Below are positions 1 to 8,950 of a DNA stretch of 39,025 bases, in pieces. How positions within the stretch are numbered: position 1 is the first letter of the stretch; each line of letters opens with the position of its first letter. A program made the translations under genes and the position numbers. Source of the DNA: Streptosporangiales bacterium. GTDB lineage: Bacteria; Actinomycetota; Actinomycetes; Streptosporangiales; WHSR01. Under the pieces are notes generated by a model. The model saw nothing but the letters and a program-made list of their open reading frames with translations, did no database searches and had not been told where the DNA came from. Location: positions 1 to 39,025 of the forward strand of contig WHSR01000054.1 in NCBI GenBank assembly GCA_009379995.1. Direction: 5' to 3'.

Positions 1-78
1 GTCGAACAACCCGTCGACGAGGTCCTCCGCAGGCGGTTCAGAGAGGAGAGCCAGGTTGTCGAACATGCATTCGAGCAT
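1..78 (-). CDS. Possible 5' end of an unidentified protein, cut by the window edge
   Basis: Reading leftwards from an ATG at 78 there are 26 open codons (MLECMFDNLALLSEPPAED, then LVDGLFD) running off the window. About 80% of third positions are G or C, as expected for a coding frame here, but the stretch is too short to be decisive. The Shine-Dalgarno is weak (GGATGG about 9 nt upstream), and a second in-frame ATG lies at 66. The overlapping plus-strand frame is also open. I do not recognise the family. Confidence 0.25.
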   Translation of the reverse strand, partial: MLECMFDNLALLSEPPAEDLVDGLFD

Positions 79-120
79 AGCCAACCATCCATCGACCCAC
101 AACGACTCACACCCAGCCTT

Positions 121-275
121 GTGCAGAACCAGATCGAGCGGGAGATCGTCATCGCCGCGCCGGTGGAACGGGTATGCGCGGGTGCTGACCGAGGCCGGGC
201 GCCTGGGAACGTTCGGCCAGGGGCGAGCCGGTCGACGGTGACCCGCGTCCCGGCGGCCGGCGCCTGAGTGCTGTG
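121..275 (+). pseudogene. Decayed AHSA1/SRPBCC-domain gene remnant
   Basis: From a GTG at 121 the frame reads VQNQIEREIVIAAPVERV. This is the characteristic N-terminal beta-strand of AHSA1-type SRPBCC proteins, which typically read 'IEREIVIAAPVERVWAVLTE'. Directly afterwards the family sequence continues in a second frame (ARVLTEAGRLGTFGQG, about 175-225), and then in a third frame as GEPVDGDPRPGG (about 222-260). At least two frame changes therefore lie within 100 nt. The remaining ~100 residues of the domain are absent, because the exporter gene's stop codon follows at 278. The first frame is open to the left edge, so the true start is uncertain. SRPBCC proteins bind hydrophobic ligands; this copy cannot make a complete domain. 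Confidence 0.6.
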
Positions 276-277
276 GT

Positions 278-1120
278 CTACCGCTTGGTGCGGTACAGGC
301 GCATGGTCAGCGGCGCGAAGACGGCGACGAGGACCGCGCACGCCACCAACACCCAACCGATCCGCGTGGCCGGCACCGTCCCCGACATCAGGCCGCGCAC
401 CGCCGCCACGAGGTGGGTGATGGGGTTGACGCCGACGAACGCTTCCAACCACCCCGGCATGGTCTTCGGGTCCACGAAGACGTTGCTGCCGAACGTGAGC
501 GGAAACAGGATCATCATGCTCACGCCCATGACCGAGTTCGGGGTCCGTACGACCAGCCCGACCGCTGCCCAGACCCACGCCAGGCTGAACGCGAACACGA
601 GCAGAAGCGCCACCGACAACAGCACTCCGATCACGCCGCCGGCCGGCCGGAAGCCCATTATCACGCCCAGCACGATCACCATCATCGAGGCCAGGGTGTA
701 GCGCACGACGTCGCCGAGCAGCGCCCCGACCAGGGCGGCGGGACGCCAGATGGGCAACGACCGGAAGCGGTCGAAGACCCCCTTGGAGATGTCGGTGTTC
801 AGGTTGAACCCGGTGTACATGGTGATCATGGCTACGGTCATGACCAGGATCCCCGGCAGGAGGTACTGCAGGTACTCGCCGGTCGACCCGGCAAGCGCGC
901 CGCCGAACAGATAGGTGAACATCAGCGTCATCATGATCGGGAACGCGGTGACGTCGAACAGCTGCTCGGGGACGTGCTTGATCTTCAGCAGCGCCCGCCA
1001 GCCGAAGGTGAGCGACGCGGACAGGGCGCTCGCTCGCGGCGGCCGGGTGCGGGACACCAGCGCCGCGCGCAGGGTCTCGTCGACCCCGGTTTGGGGCGGC
1101 ATGGTCGGCGTTGTGGTCAT
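278..1120 (-). CDS. ABC-2 type exporter permease, DrrB family
   Basis: A 280-residue membrane subunit of a drug or lipid exporter, expected to pair with the ATPase encoded just upstream. A cytoplasmic N-terminus of about 55 residues leads into roughly six hydrophobic segments. Typical ABC2_membrane features are the [20 protein letters not shown] loop after the first helix, the conserved [14 protein letters not shown] motif (about residues 112-124), and the [11 protein letters not shown] motif near residue 232. Length and order match DrrB-like daunorubicin-resistance permeases. Its ATG overlaps the ATPase stop codon by 4 nt (ATGA), so the two are translationally coupled. The substrate cannot be read from sequence. 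Identification of the family is firm; a drug-resistance role is only the family's typical function. Confidence 0.88.
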   Translation of the reverse strand: MTTTPTMPPQTGVDETLRAALVSRTRPPRASALSASLTFGWRALLKIKHVPEQLFDVTAFPIMMTLMFTYLFGGALAGSTGEYLQYLLPGILVMTVAMITMYTGFNLNTDISKGVFDRFRSLPIWRPAALVGALLGDVVRYTLASMMVIVLGVIMGFRPAGGVIGVLLSVALLLVFAFSLAWVWAAVGLVVRTPNSVMGVSMMILFPLTFGSNVFVDPKTMPGWLEAFVGVNPITHLVAAVRGLMSGTVPATRIGWVLVACAVLVAVFAPLTMRLYRTKR

Positions 1121-2100
1121 GCTGCGTTCTCCTCGGTGGCATCGTCGTCGGCCTCGGCCGGGTGCCCCGTCAGGGCCAGGAACACCTCGTCCAGGCTGGG
1201 CTGGCCGAGCGCGAAGTGGGTGACCACGACGCCGGATCGGGACAGCTGGGCCAGCGCGTGTGCCACCCGCTCTGTGTCGGAGATCCGTGCCGACAGCGCC
1301 GCCGGGTCGGAGTCGAGGTGTACGGCTACGCCGAGCGTCTCCGCCAGCAGCCGCTCGGCGTCCCCCCGCTGTCCGGGGTCGAGCAGCCGTACGTGCAGGG
1401 CGCCCGAGCCGATCGAGGCCTTGAGCTCGCCGCTGGTGCCCTCGGCGATGATCTTGCCGTGGTCGATGACGGCGATCCGGTCGGCGAGCTGGTCGGCCTC
1501 GTCGAGGTACTGCGTGGTCAACAGCACGGTCGTGCCGGTGCTGACGAGCGCGCGTACGATGTCCCAGACCTGGTTGCGGCTTCGCGGGTCGAGCCCGGTG
1601 GTCGGCTCGTCGAGGAAGATCAGGTCCGGACGGACGACGATGCTGGCCGCGACGTCGAGCCGGCGCCGCATGCCTCCGGAGTACGTCTTGACCTGGCGAC
1701 CGGCCGCGTCGGTCAGGCCGAAGGCGTCGAGCAACTCGCCGGCCCGCTTCTTGGCCTGTGTCCGCGGGTAGCCCAGCAGCCGGCCGAGCAGGACGAGGTT
1801 CTCCATGCCGGTGAGGTCCTCGTCGACCGAGGCGAACTGTCCGGTCAGGCTGACCCGGCCGCGCACCGCGTTGGCTTCGCGCACGATGTCGTGCCCGAGT
1901 ACCCGCGCTCCGCCGCCATCCGGCGGGAGCAACGTGGCCAGCACGCGGATCGCCGTCGTCTTCCCGGCGCCGTTCGGCCCCAGAAAGCCATAGACGCCGC
2001 CGGTCCGTACGGACAGGTCGATGCCGTCGACGGCACGGACCTTGCCGAACGTCTTGACCAGGCCCGACGCCTCGGTTGCGAGATCAGGATGCGAACCCAA
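1117..2100 (-). CDS. ABC exporter ATP-binding protein, DrrA family
   Basis: A 327-residue nucleotide-binding subunit that powers the DrrB-like permease. Visible motifs are Walker [10 protein letters not shown], the ABC signature [14 protein letters not shown], Walker [14 protein letters not shown], and the switch region [13 protein letters not shown]. The C-terminal ~90 residues form the DrrA-type domain (LHVRLLDP onward, with [18 protein letters not shown] near the end). The frame is open far upstream, but the alignable protein begins at [16 protein letters not shown] chose a TTG at 2100 because GGGAG lies 6 nt before it and the resulting length fits the family. The gene is transcribed away from the ROK kinase. 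Confidence in the function is high; confidence in the start is moderate. Confidence 0.88.
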   Translation of the reverse strand: MGSHPDLATEASGLVKTFGKVRAVDGIDLSVRTGGVYGFLGPNGAGKTTAIRVLATLLPPDGGGARVLGHDIVREANAVRGRVSLTGQFASVDEDLTGMENLVLLGRLLGYPRTQAKKRAGELLDAFGLTDAAGRQVKTYSGGMRRRLDVAASIVVRPDLIFLDEPTTGLDPRSRNQVWDIVRALVSTGTTVLLTTQYLDEADQLADRIAVIDHGKIIAEGTSGELKASIGSGALHVRLLDPGQRGDAERLLAETLGVAVHLDSDPAALSARISDTERVAHALAQLSRSGVVVTHFALGQPSLDEVFLALTGHPAEADDDATEENAA

Positions 2101-2413
2101 TACCCACTCCCAGGATGTATGTCCGAACTCGTTTCCGGGATCGCTCGGTCCCGTCGCCCATACCGACTCGGTCGACCCCGAAAACTCATCGGTTGGGGTC
2201 GCGTATCCGGCCGCCCTGCCTGGTGGTCGTCGCGAACCCCCGGCCCCGCTTTCCAGCCCACCCATCGTATCCCGGCTGTTGGGCGGGCCTTCCCGGGCCG
2301 CCGCCGGCGGGTGGGTAGCGCCAAGGGGGACGTCACCGTGACCCGGCGTTTCCGACTGCTCCCGTCTTCGGGCACCCTGGAGGGATCGATCACCCATTGG
2401 ATGGAGTCGCCCA
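2101..2413. other. Intergenic gap between the exporter and the ROK kinase
   Basis: This 313-nt divergent spacer shows no recognisable protein in any frame, although GC-rich sequence keeps several frames open. A short palindrome GTCAC-C-GTGAC lies at 2332-2342, and the kinase Shine-Dalgarno GGAG at 2403-2406. I see no convincing promoter pair or RNA structure. Both flanking promoters presumably lie here. Confidence 0.5.
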
Positions 2414-3427
2414 GTGCTGGAGAGGTTCACCGTTGGGCTCGACATCGGTGGCACCAAGGTCGTAGCAGGGATCGTCGACGCCGCAGGCAACGTACTCGAT
2501 CGGCGGCGGGGCGAGACTCCCTCCAAGAGTCCCCAGGCGACCGAGGACGTCATCGTCGAGCTGGTCGCCGAGCTCGGGTCCCGCTGGGACGTCGCCAGCG
2601 TCGGCATCGGCGCGGCCGGTTTCGTTGACGCCGGCCGGTCGAACGTGCTCTTCGCCCCCCATCTCGCGTGGCGCCGGGAGCCGCTGCGTGACCGAGTGCA
2701 GCAGCGGCTGCGGCTTCCCGTCATCGTGGAGAACGACGCCAACGCGGCGGCGTGGGCCGAGTGGCGGTTCGGGACCGCGCGCGGCGAGGACCACCTGCTC
2801 TGCGTGAACCTCGGCACCGGCATCGGCGGGGCCATCGTCCACGGCGGGGTGCTCTACCGGGGCAAGTACGGCGTGGCGGGGGAGTTCGGCCACATGATCG
2901 TGGTGCCCGACGGCCATCGCTGTGAGTGCGGCAACCGGGGGTGCTGGGAGCAGTACGCCAGCGGCAACGCGCTCGGTCGCGAGGCGCGCGAGTTGGCCGC
3001 GGCCGACTCCCCGGTGGCCCAAACGTTGATCGCCCGTGTCGGCGGCGATCTGTCCCGCATCACCGGTCCGCTCATCGCCGAGATGGCCAAGGACGGCGAC
3101 CCAGCGGCCATCGAGCTCTTCGAGGATGTCGGGCGCTGGCTCGGTATCGGGATCGCGAACCTGTGCGCGGCGTTCGACCCCGGATGCGTCGTCGTTGGCG
3201 GTGGGGTCAGCGAGGCCGGCGAGTACCTGCTGGCCCCGGCCCGGGTGGCGTCTCGCCGCAACCTCACCGGCCGCGGATACCGGCCCGAGGCCCGCATCGA
3301 GCGGACCGCGCTGGGCAACGAAGCCGGTTTGATCGGCGCCGCCGACCTCGCTCGGTGGGAGGCGCAGCGCCTGCGTCGCTGGAGTCTAGGTGCGCTGCGC
3401 CGCGGGGTCACCGCTCGACGAGCGTGA
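2414..3427 (+). CDS. ROK family sugar kinase (glucokinase-like)
   Basis: A 337-residue ATP-dependent hexose kinase of the ROK family. The N-terminal phosphate-binding loop reads [12 protein letters not shown]. The central catalytic region has [13 protein letters not shown] (the Asp acts as general base) and [11 protein letters not shown]. The zinc-binding ROK signature is [17 protein letters not shown]. The second phosphate motif is [11 protein letters not shown]. There is no N-terminal winged helix, so this is a kinase rather than a ROK repressor. The GTG start at 2414 has GGAG 7 nt upstream. Its 3' end overlaps the convergent GntR gene by 20 nt. Placement beside the inositol block suggests sugar metabolism, but the substrate (glucose, N-acetylglucosamine, other) is undetermined. 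Confidence 0.87.
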   Translation: MLERFTVGLDIGGTKVVAGIVDAAGNVLDRRRGETPSKSPQATEDVIVELVAELGSRWDVASVGIGAAGFVDAGRSNVLFAPHLAWRREPLRDRVQQRLRLPVIVENDANAAAWAEWRFGTARGEDHLLCVNLGTGIGGAIVHGGVLYRGKYGVAGEFGHMIVVPDGHRCECGNRGCWEQYASGNALGREARELAAADSPVAQTLIARVGGDLSRITGPLIAEMAKDGDPAAIELFEDVGRWLGIGIANLCAAFDPGCVVVGGGVSEAGEYLLAPARVASRRNLTGRGYRPEARIERTALGNEAGLIGAADLARWEAQRLRRWSLGALRRGVTARRA

Positions 3428-4151
3428 GCTCGAACGAGTAGCGGGATGCCCGGTAGACGTGGGTGCCGTACTCGACCGCCCGCCCCGCGTCGTCGTAGGC
3501 GGTCCGGGTGATGGTGAGCAGCGGTGCGCCGCGCGGCTCCTCGAGCAGCCTGGCCTCCCGTACGGTGGCCCGGCGGGCGCCGATCGTCTGGGTCGCCACC
3601 TGGATGCGCAGCTTGGAGTTCCGCAGGATCTCGTACAGACCCCGGGATTCCAGTTCCTCGGTGGGCAGCTCGGCCAGCCGGGCGGGCAGGTGGTTGTGCA
3701 GCAGGGCGAGCGGCTCGTCCCGGGCGTAGCGCAGCCGCTCCAGGTACACCACCTCGGTGCCCGGCGCAACACCCAGGGCGGCAGCCGCCTCGTCCGGCGC
3801 GCGGACGTATTCGCGGGCGAGCACCTTGGTGCTGGGCCGCTGGTCGGTCCGGGCCAGGTCGTCGTAGAGGCTGGTGAGCTTGACCTGCCGCCGCACCTGC
3901 GGGTGGACGACCTGCGTGCCGACCCCGCGCTTGCGCACCAGCATGCCCCTGTCCACGAGATGCTGGATGGCCTGACGCATCGTGGGGCGGGACAGCCCCA
4001 GGCGATCGGCGAGGATTACCTCGTTGTCCAGCCGGGTGCCCGGCACCAGCTCGCCGGACTCGATCAGGTGCTCCAGGTGCTGGGCCACCTGAAAATAGAG
4101 AGGAACGGGGCTCGCGCGGTCGATCGGGATCGAATGCACCGTGTCTGTCAC
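3408..4151 (-). CDS. GntR-family regulator, HutC/UTRA type, probable inositol-operon repressor
   Basis: A 247-residue transcription factor. Residues about 15-85 form the GntR winged helix (PLYFQVAQHLEHLIESGEL, then LADRLGLSRPTMRQAIQHL and KRGVGTQVV). Residues about 95-240 are a UTRA effector-binding domain (TSLYDDLARTDQRPSTKVL and the C-terminal RTAYDDAGRAVEYGTHVYRA). The GTG start at 4151 is preceded by GGAGG and AGGA on the minus strand. It is divergent from iolC across a 132-nt spacer that holds an operator-like promoter, which is the usual arrangement for a local repressor. Corynebacterium IolR is also GntR-type. The assignment as the iol repressor is inferred from position and from the motif at 4232-4241. 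Confidence 0.85.
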   Translation of the reverse strand: MTDTVHSIPIDRASPVPLYFQVAQHLEHLIESGELVPGTRLDNEVILADRLGLSRPTMRQAIQHLVDRGMLVRKRGVGTQVVHPQVRRQVKLTSLYDDLARTDQRPSTKVLAREYVRAPDEAAAALGVAPGTEVVYLERLRYARDEPLALLHNHLPARLAELPTEELESRGLYEILRNSKLRIQVATQTIGARRATVREARLLEEPRGAPLLTITRTAYDDAGRAVEYGTHVYRASRYSFELTLVER

Positions 4152-4190
4152 GAGGTCCTTTCCTCCTTCCAGACCCCTTGGCCCCAGTAT

Positions 4191-4205
4191 GGCATGGATA
4201 ATGCC
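4191..4205. promoter_or_regulatory. Short inverted repeat in the gntR-iolC spacer
   Basis: GGCAT and ATGCC arms (perfect, 5 bp each) flank GGATA. The element is 40 nt upstream of the gntR start and about 25 nt from the iolC operator, so it could be a second regulatory site or part of the gntR promoter. It is short enough to be chance. Confidence 0.3.
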
Positions 4206-4229
4206 TTACGCAGGAGATCCATTCATCTA

Positions 4230-4275
4230 TATGTCCTGACAATGTATTGACATTGTCTTCGTCGGCGGCTAGAAA
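4230..4275 (+). promoter_or_regulatory. iolC promoter with IolR-like operator
   Basis: A -35 TTGACA at 4247-4252 is separated by exactly 17 nt from a -10 TAGAAA at 4270-4275. Directly upstream is TGTCCTGACA (4232-4241), which fits KGWCHTRACA, the motif I recall for Corynebacterium glutamicum IolR. An inverted repeat with perfect 7-bp arms (GACAATG 4238-4244, CATTGTC 4251-4257) overlaps both this motif and the -35, so a bound repressor would block RNA polymerase. The predicted transcription start (about 4282-4284) coincides with the iolC ATG, implying a leaderless transcript. Confidence 0.75.
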
Positions 4276-4283
4276 CGCGAGGC

Positions 4284-5243
4284 ATGGATGTCCCCTACGA
4301 CGTCCTCACCATGGGCCGGGTCGGCGTCGACATCTACCCGCTGCAGATCGGGGTGGGCTTGGAGGACGTCGAGTCCTTCGGCAAGTACGTGGGCGGCAGC
4401 GCCACCAACGTCGCGGTCGCGGCCGCCCGGTACGGCCTGCGCAGCGCGGTCATCACCCGCACCGGCGACGACCCGTTCGGCCGTTACATCCACCGCGCGC
4501 TCGCCGAGTTCGGGGTCGACGACCGCTTCGTCACCGCGGTGCCCTGGCTGCCCACGCCGGTGACGTTCTGCGAGATCTTCCCGCCCGACCATTTTCCGAT
4601 CTATTTCTACCGCTATCCCAAGGCGCCCGACCTGGAGATCCGCCCCGAGGAGCTCGACCTCGACGCGGTGCGCGCGGCGCGGGTTTTCTGGGTCACCGTG
4701 ACCGGGCTGTCCCTGGAGCCCAGCCGCGGCGCGCACCACGAGGCGCTCGCGGCCCGCGGCCGTACCGCGCACACCGTCGTCGACCTGGACTACCGGCCGA
4801 TGTTCTGGGAATCCCGGGAGGCGGCGCGCGCCCAGGTGCAGGCCGCGCTGGCCGGGGCCACCGTCGCGGTGGGCAACCTCGACGAGTGCGAGACGGCCGT
4901 CGGCACCCGCGACCCGAACGAGGCAGCGGAGGCCCTGCTCGACTTCGGCCTCGACCTCGCCGTGATCAAGCAGGGGCCGAAGGGCGTACTGGCGCAGACC
5001 CGCGACACGGTGGTGCAGGTCCCGCCGGTCGAGGTGGAGGTCGTCAACGGACTGGGCGCCGGGGACGGGTTCGGCGGCGCCCTGTGCCACGGCCTGCTGG
5101 CCGGCTGGCCGCTCGAACGGGTGATTCGCTTCGCCAACGCGGCCGGCGCCATCGTCGCCACGCGCATCGCCTGCTCCGCCGCGATGCCCACCGCGGATGA
5201 GGTGGTCGCCCTGCTGGAAGGGCCGTCCGGGGGTGAGACGTGA
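4284..5243 (+). CDS. iolC: 5-dehydro-2-deoxygluconokinase
   Basis: A 319-residue PfkB-family kinase that phosphorylates 2-deoxy-5-keto-gluconate in myo-inositol breakdown. The N-terminal substrate motif is KYVGGSATNVAVAAARYGL, and ITRTGDDPFGRY follows. The C-terminal PfkB signature NGLGAGDGFGGAL carries the catalytic Asp at about residue 261. The FYRYPKAPD segment and the iol neighbours separate it from fructokinases and ribokinases. The ATG at 4284 has no convincing Shine-Dalgarno, and the promoter -10 ends only 8 nt before it, so translation is probably leaderless. It is the first gene of the iol operon; its stop overlaps the next GTG by 4 nt. Confidence 0.92.
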   Translation: MDVPYDVLTMGRVGVDIYPLQIGVGLEDVESFGKYVGGSATNVAVAAARYGLRSAVITRTGDDPFGRYIHRALAEFGVDDRFVTAVPWLPTPVTFCEIFPPDHFPIYFYRYPKAPDLEIRPEELDLDAVRAARVFWVTVTGLSLEPSRGAHHEALAARGRTAHTVVDLDYRPMFWESREAARAQVQAALAGATVAVGNLDECETAVGTRDPNEAAEALLDFGLDLAVIKQGPKGVLAQTRDTVVQVPPVEVEVVNGLGAGDGFGGALCHGLLAGWPLERVIRFANAAGAIVATRIACSAAMPTADEVVALLEGPSGGET

Positions 5244-6115
5244 CGGGGGTCGACGTGCACATGCTCGCGACGACCCGTGCAACCCGGCCAGAGGCGATCG
5301 CCGAGGCCGCGGCCCGTCGGCGCCGGCGCCCGCTGCTCGGCAACGAAGGCCGCCTGCTGATAGTGGCCGCCGACCACCCCGCCCGCGGTGCGCTGCGCGT
5401 CCGCGACCGCGAGCTGGCCATGGCCGACCGCCGCGAACTACTGGAACGGCTGCTCACCGCGCTGGGCCGACCCGGCGTCGACGGCGTCCTCGGCACCGCC
5501 GACGTGCTCGAGGACCTGCTGTTGCTGGGCGAGCTGGACTACAAGATCGTCATCGGGTCGATGAACCGCGGCGGGATACCCGGGTCGGCGTTCGAGATTG
5601 ACGACCGGTTCACCGGCTACGACGCCGCGTCGATCGCGGCTGCCGGGTTCGACGGGGGAAAGATGCTGCTCCGCATCGATCCGACCGACCCGGCGACCGC
5701 GAGCACCCTGCAGGCGTGCTCGCAGGCCGTTTCCGAACTCGCCGAGCGCCGCCTGATGGCCATGATCGAGCCGTTCTGGGTACGGCGGGAGAGCGCCGGG
5801 ACCCGCAACGACCTGGAGCCCGCCAACATGATCCGCGCGGTGGCCGTGGGTCAGGGGCTTGGCCACACGTCCGCCTACACCTGGCTCAAACTGCCGCCGA
5901 CCCGGGACATGGAGCAGGTGGTGGCGGCGTCGACGCTGCCGACGCTGGTGCTCGGCGGCGACCCGACCGGCCGGTGGGAGGAGACGTACGCGCTGTGGCG
6001 CAAGGCGCTGCGGCTGCCGACCGTACGGGGCCTCGTGGTAGGTCGGGCCCTGCTGTACCCCGACGACGGTGACGTCGCGGCGGCGGTCGACGCCGCGGTC
6101 GCCCTGCTGGACTGA
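5240..6115 (+). CDS. Cgl0159-type (beta/alpha)8 aldolase of inositol catabolism
   Basis: A 291-residue protein resembling the actinobacterial DeoC-like aldolase found in iol clusters. After a basic N-terminus, strand motifs include LLIVAADHPARGAL, YKIVIGSMNRGG, DGGKMLLRI, MAMIEPFW and TYTWLKLPPTRDM-like sequence (HTSAYTWLKLPPTRDME). The Lys in WLKLP is a candidate Schiff-base residue, but I assign it by fold logic only. In this operon it most likely cleaves 6-phospho-5-dehydro-2-deoxygluconate, the job of IolJ in Bacillus, giving dihydroxyacetone phosphate and malonate semialdehyde. No classical IolJ is present. The GTG start overlaps the iolC stop (GTGA). Family identity is fairly sure; the exact reaction is inferred. 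Confidence 0.8.
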   Translation: MTGVDVHMLATTRATRPEAIAEAAARRRRRPLLGNEGRLLIVAADHPARGALRVRDRELAMADRRELLERLLTALGRPGVDGVLGTADVLEDLLLLGELDYKIVIGSMNRGGIPGSAFEIDDRFTGYDAASIAAAGFDGGKMLLRIDPTDPATASTLQACSQAVSELAERRLMAMIEPFWVRRESAGTRNDLEPANMIRAVAVGQGLGHTSAYTWLKLPPTRDMEQVVAASTLPTLVLGGDPTGRWEETYALWRKALRLPTVRGLVVGRALLYPDDGDVAAAVDAAVALLD

Positions 6116-6132
6116 GGCGAGGGGAGGATCAC

Positions 6133-7026
6133 GTGGCCGAGGGATGGTACGTGGCGGCCGGAAGCGCCGCGCGGGGGCCGTGGTCGGCCGAGATCACCCC
6201 GGAGCGCGCGGGCTGGGGGTATTCGTCGCTGCGGGTGCTCGAGCTGGCCCCCGGCGGCTCGCGCTCCTTCGCCACCGGCGAGGACGAGATGGTGGTGCTG
6301 CCGCTGTCCGGAGGCTGCACCGTCACCTGCGGCGGGGAGCGGTTCGAGCTGGTCGGCCGGAGCAGCGTGTTCAGCCGCGTCAGCGACTTCGCGTACCTGC
6401 CCCGCGACGCCGAGGCGACGGTGGCGAGCCGGGACGGCGGCCGGTTCGCCCTGCCCGCCGCCCGGGCGACCCGCGCGCTTCCGCCGCGCTACGGCCCCGC
6501 CGAGAACGTCCCGGTGGAGTTGCGCGGTGCGGGCGGCTGCAGCAGGCAGGTGAACAACTTCTGCAGTGCCGACGCGTTCGAGGCGGACAAGCTGATCGCC
6601 GTCGAGGTGCTCACCCCGGCGGGCAACTGGTCGAGCTTTCCCCCGCACAAGCACGACGAGCAGCGTCCGGGCGAGGCCGAGCTGGAAGAGATCTACTACT
6701 TCGAGGTCACCCCGACGCATCGCCTGGCGCACGGCACGCCGGGCATGGCCTACCAGCGGGTGTACGGGAGCCCGGGGCGGCCGATCGACGTGCTCGAGGA
6801 GGTACGGACCGGCGACGCCGTGCTCATCCCGCACGGCTGGCATGGTCCCTCGATGGCCGTACCGGGGTACGACCTGTACTACCTCAACGTCATGGCGGGC
6901 CCGGCCGCCGAGCGGGCCTGGCTGATCTGCGAGGACCCGGCGCATGCGTGGGTCAGGCAGACCTGGGCGACGCTCGACGTCGACCCGCGGCTGCCGCTGA
7001 CCTCGGCGGTGGAGAAGAGAAGGTGA
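6133..7026 (+). CDS. iolB: 5-deoxy-glucuronate isomerase
   Basis: A 297-residue bicupin isomerase converting 5-deoxyglucuronate to 2-deoxy-5-keto-gluconate. Diagnostic parts are the N-terminal GWGYSSLRVLELAPGG, then NWSSFPPHKHDEQRPGEAEL followed by EEIYYFEV. The cupin metal ligands His-x-His and Glu lie in PPHKHDE and LEEIYYF, and a late His is in LIPHGWHGPS. MRNFVQNFC-like sequence appears here as RQVNNFCSADAFEADKLI. The GTG at 6133 follows GGGGAGG at an 8-nt spacing. Length and residue order match IolB well. Confidence 0.93.
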   Translation: MAEGWYVAAGSAARGPWSAEITPERAGWGYSSLRVLELAPGGSRSFATGEDEMVVLPLSGGCTVTCGGERFELVGRSSVFSRVSDFAYLPRDAEATVASRDGGRFALPAARATRALPPRYGPAENVPVELRGAGGCSRQVNNFCSADAFEADKLIAVEVLTPAGNWSSFPPHKHDEQRPGEAELEEIYYFEVTPTHRLAHGTPGMAYQRVYGSPGRPIDVLEEVRTGDAVLIPHGWHGPSMAVPGYDLYYLNVMAGPAAERAWLICEDPAHAWVRQTWATLDVDPRLPLTSAVEKRR

Positions 7027-8927
7027 TGGGTGTGGGTGACGGCAGCATCCGGCTCACGGTCGGCCAGGCAGTGGTCAGTTTCCTCGCCCGCCAGCTGACC
7101 GAGCGGGACGGCGTGCGGCGACAGCTGTTCGCCGGATGCTTCGGGATCTTCGGCCACGGCAACGTGGCAGGGATCGGGCAGGCGCTGCTGGAGGCGGAGC
7201 TGGCGGACGCCTCGGCGGCGCCCGGTGCGCTGCGGTACTACCAGGCCCGCAACGAGCAGGCCATGGTGCACGCCGCCGCGGGCTATGCCCGGATGACCAA
7301 CCGGCTGTCCACGCTGGCCTGTACCACGTCGATCGGTCCGGGCGCGACGAACATGGTGACCGGCGCCGCGCTCGCCACCATCAACCGGCTGCCGGTGCTG
7401 CTGTTGCCCGGTGACATCTTCGCGACCCGGGTCGCGAACCCGGTGCTGCAGGAGCTGGAGGCGGGCTGGACGTACGACGCCAGCGTCAACGACTGCCTGC
7501 GGCCGGTGTCCCGGTTCTGGGACCGGATCAACCGGCCCGAGCAGCTCGCGCCCGCGCTGCTGCAGGCGATGCGGGTGCTGACCGACCCGGCGGAGACCGG
7601 CGCTGTCACCCTGGCGCTGCCGCAGGACGTGCAGGCCGAGGCGTACGACTGGCCGCGGCGGCTGTTCGCCGAGCGGGTGTGGCGGATCCGCCGGCCGGTC
7701 CCCGAGCCGGAGACGCTCGGCGAGGCGGTGAGATTCATCCGGGACTCCCATCGGCCGCTGATCGTCGCCGGCGGGGGAGTGATCTACTCCGAGGCGACCG
7801 AGGCGCTGCGGGAGTTCGCCGAGGCGACAGGGATTCCGGTGGCCGAGACACAGGCGGGCAAGGGCTCGTTGCCGTACGGCCATCCGTGCCTGGCCGGAGC
7901 GATCGGAGCGACCGGTACGACCGCCGCCAACGCGCTGGCCCGCGGGGCCGACCTGGTGCTCGGCGTGGGCACCCGGTACAGCGACTTCACCACCGCCTCG
8001 CACACGGCCTTCGGTGACCCGGCGGTCCGGTTCGTCAGCCTCAACGTGGCGGCCGTCGACGCCCACAAGCAGGCGGCCGTACCGCTCGTCGCCGACGCGC
8101 GGGAGGGGCTGCTCGCCCTCCGCGGCGCCCTGGGCGGCTGGAGCGTCGACCCGGACTACCGCGAGGAGGTACGCGTCCGGGCGGCCGGCTGGGACGAGGC
8201 GGTGGAGCGCGCCTACCGGCTGGCCAACGCGCCGCTGCCGGCGCAGAGTGAGGTGCTGGGTGCCGTCAACGAGGCGGTCGGACCCCGGGACGTCGTGGTG
8301 TGCGCCGCCGGCTCGATGCCAGGCGACCTGCACAAGCTCTGGCGCGCGCGGGACCCGAAGCAGTACCACGTGGAGTACGGCTACTCCTGCATGGGCTACG
8401 AGATCGCGGGCGGGCTGGGCGTCAAGATGGCGGCGCCCGACCGCGAGGTGTTCGTGCTCGTCGGGGACGGCTCGTACCTGATGCTCGCCCAGGAACTGGT
8501 CACCGCCGTACAGGAAGGCGTCAAGCTGGTGGTGGTCCTGGTGGACAACCACGGGTTCCAATCCATCGGCGCGCTGTCCGAGACGGTGGGCGCGCAGCGG
8601 TTCGGCACCCGCTACCGCTACCGCTCGCCGGAGACCGGACGGCTGGACGGCGACCTGCTCCCGGTCGACCTCGCCGCCAACGCGGCCAGCCTCGGCGCGG
8701 ACGTGATCCGGACCCGCACGGTCGCCGAGCTTCGGGACGCGTTGGCCGAGGCCCGGCGCGCGACACGCACCACAGTGGTGTACATCGAGACCGACCCGTT
8801 CGTGCCGGCCCCGGACGGTGAGGCGTGGTGGGACGTCCCGGTGGCGGAGGTTTCGACCCTGGAGTCCACCCGGGAGGCCCGGGCGGCCTACGAAAAGGAC
8901 AAGGCCGCACAGCGAGGGTACCTGTGA
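7026..8927 (+). CDS. iolD: 3D-(3,5/4)-trihydroxycyclohexane-1,2-dione acylhydrolase
   Basis: A 633-residue ThDP-dependent enzyme that opens the inositol ring by hydrolysing a C-C bond. The N-terminal Pyr domain holds the catalytic Glu in RNEQAMVHAAAGYARM. The middle domain begins near RPLIVAGGGVIYSEA. The C-terminal PP domain holds GYSCMGYEIAGGLGVKMA and the ThDP/Mg motif GDGSYLMLAQELVTA, ending in VDNHGFQSIG. The opening LTVGQAVVSFLARQLTE and the GIFGHGNVAGIGQAL segment are typical of IolD. The ATG at 7026 shares one base with the iolB stop, and an in-frame GTG at 7023 would overlap by 4 nt; either implies coupling. The frame extends far upstream without meaning. Confidence 0.93.
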   Translation: MGVGDGSIRLTVGQAVVSFLARQLTERDGVRRQLFAGCFGIFGHGNVAGIGQALLEAELADASAAPGALRYYQARNEQAMVHAAAGYARMTNRLSTLACTTSIGPGATNMVTGAALATINRLPVLLLPGDIFATRVANPVLQELEAGWTYDASVNDCLRPVSRFWDRINRPEQLAPALLQAMRVLTDPAETGAVTLALPQDVQAEAYDWPRRLFAERVWRIRRPVPEPETLGEAVRFIRDSHRPLIVAGGGVIYSEATEALREFAEATGIPVAETQAGKGSLPYGHPCLAGAIGATGTTAANALARGADLVLGVGTRYSDFTTASHTAFGDPAVRFVSLNVAAVDAHKQAAVPLVADAREGLLALRGALGGWSVDPDYREEVRVRAAGWDEAVERAYRLANAPLPAQSEVLGAVNEAVGPRDVVVCAAGSMPGDLHKLWRARDPKQYHVEYGYSCMGYEIAGGLGVKMAAPDREVFVLVGDGSYLMLAQELVTAVQEGVKLVVVLVDNHGFQSIGALSETVGAQRFGTRYRYRSPETGRLDGDLLPVDLAANAASLGADVIRTRTVAELRDALAEARRATRTTVVYIETDPFVPAPDGEAWWDVPVAEVSTLESTREARAAYEKDKAAQRGYL

Positions 8928-8950
8928 GTTAACAGATGACAGTATCTCCG

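Noticed and set aside
413..1771. Long plus-strand open frames opposite the DrrAB genes
   Set aside because: They are rich in Arg, Gly, His and Gln without any recognisable domain, and mirror strongly conserved ABC exporter frames on the minus strand.
6069..7025. N-terminal extension of iolD by about 320 codons
   Set aside because: The frame is open but overlaps iolB completely and shows no homology; the coupled start at 7026 gives the normal IolD length.
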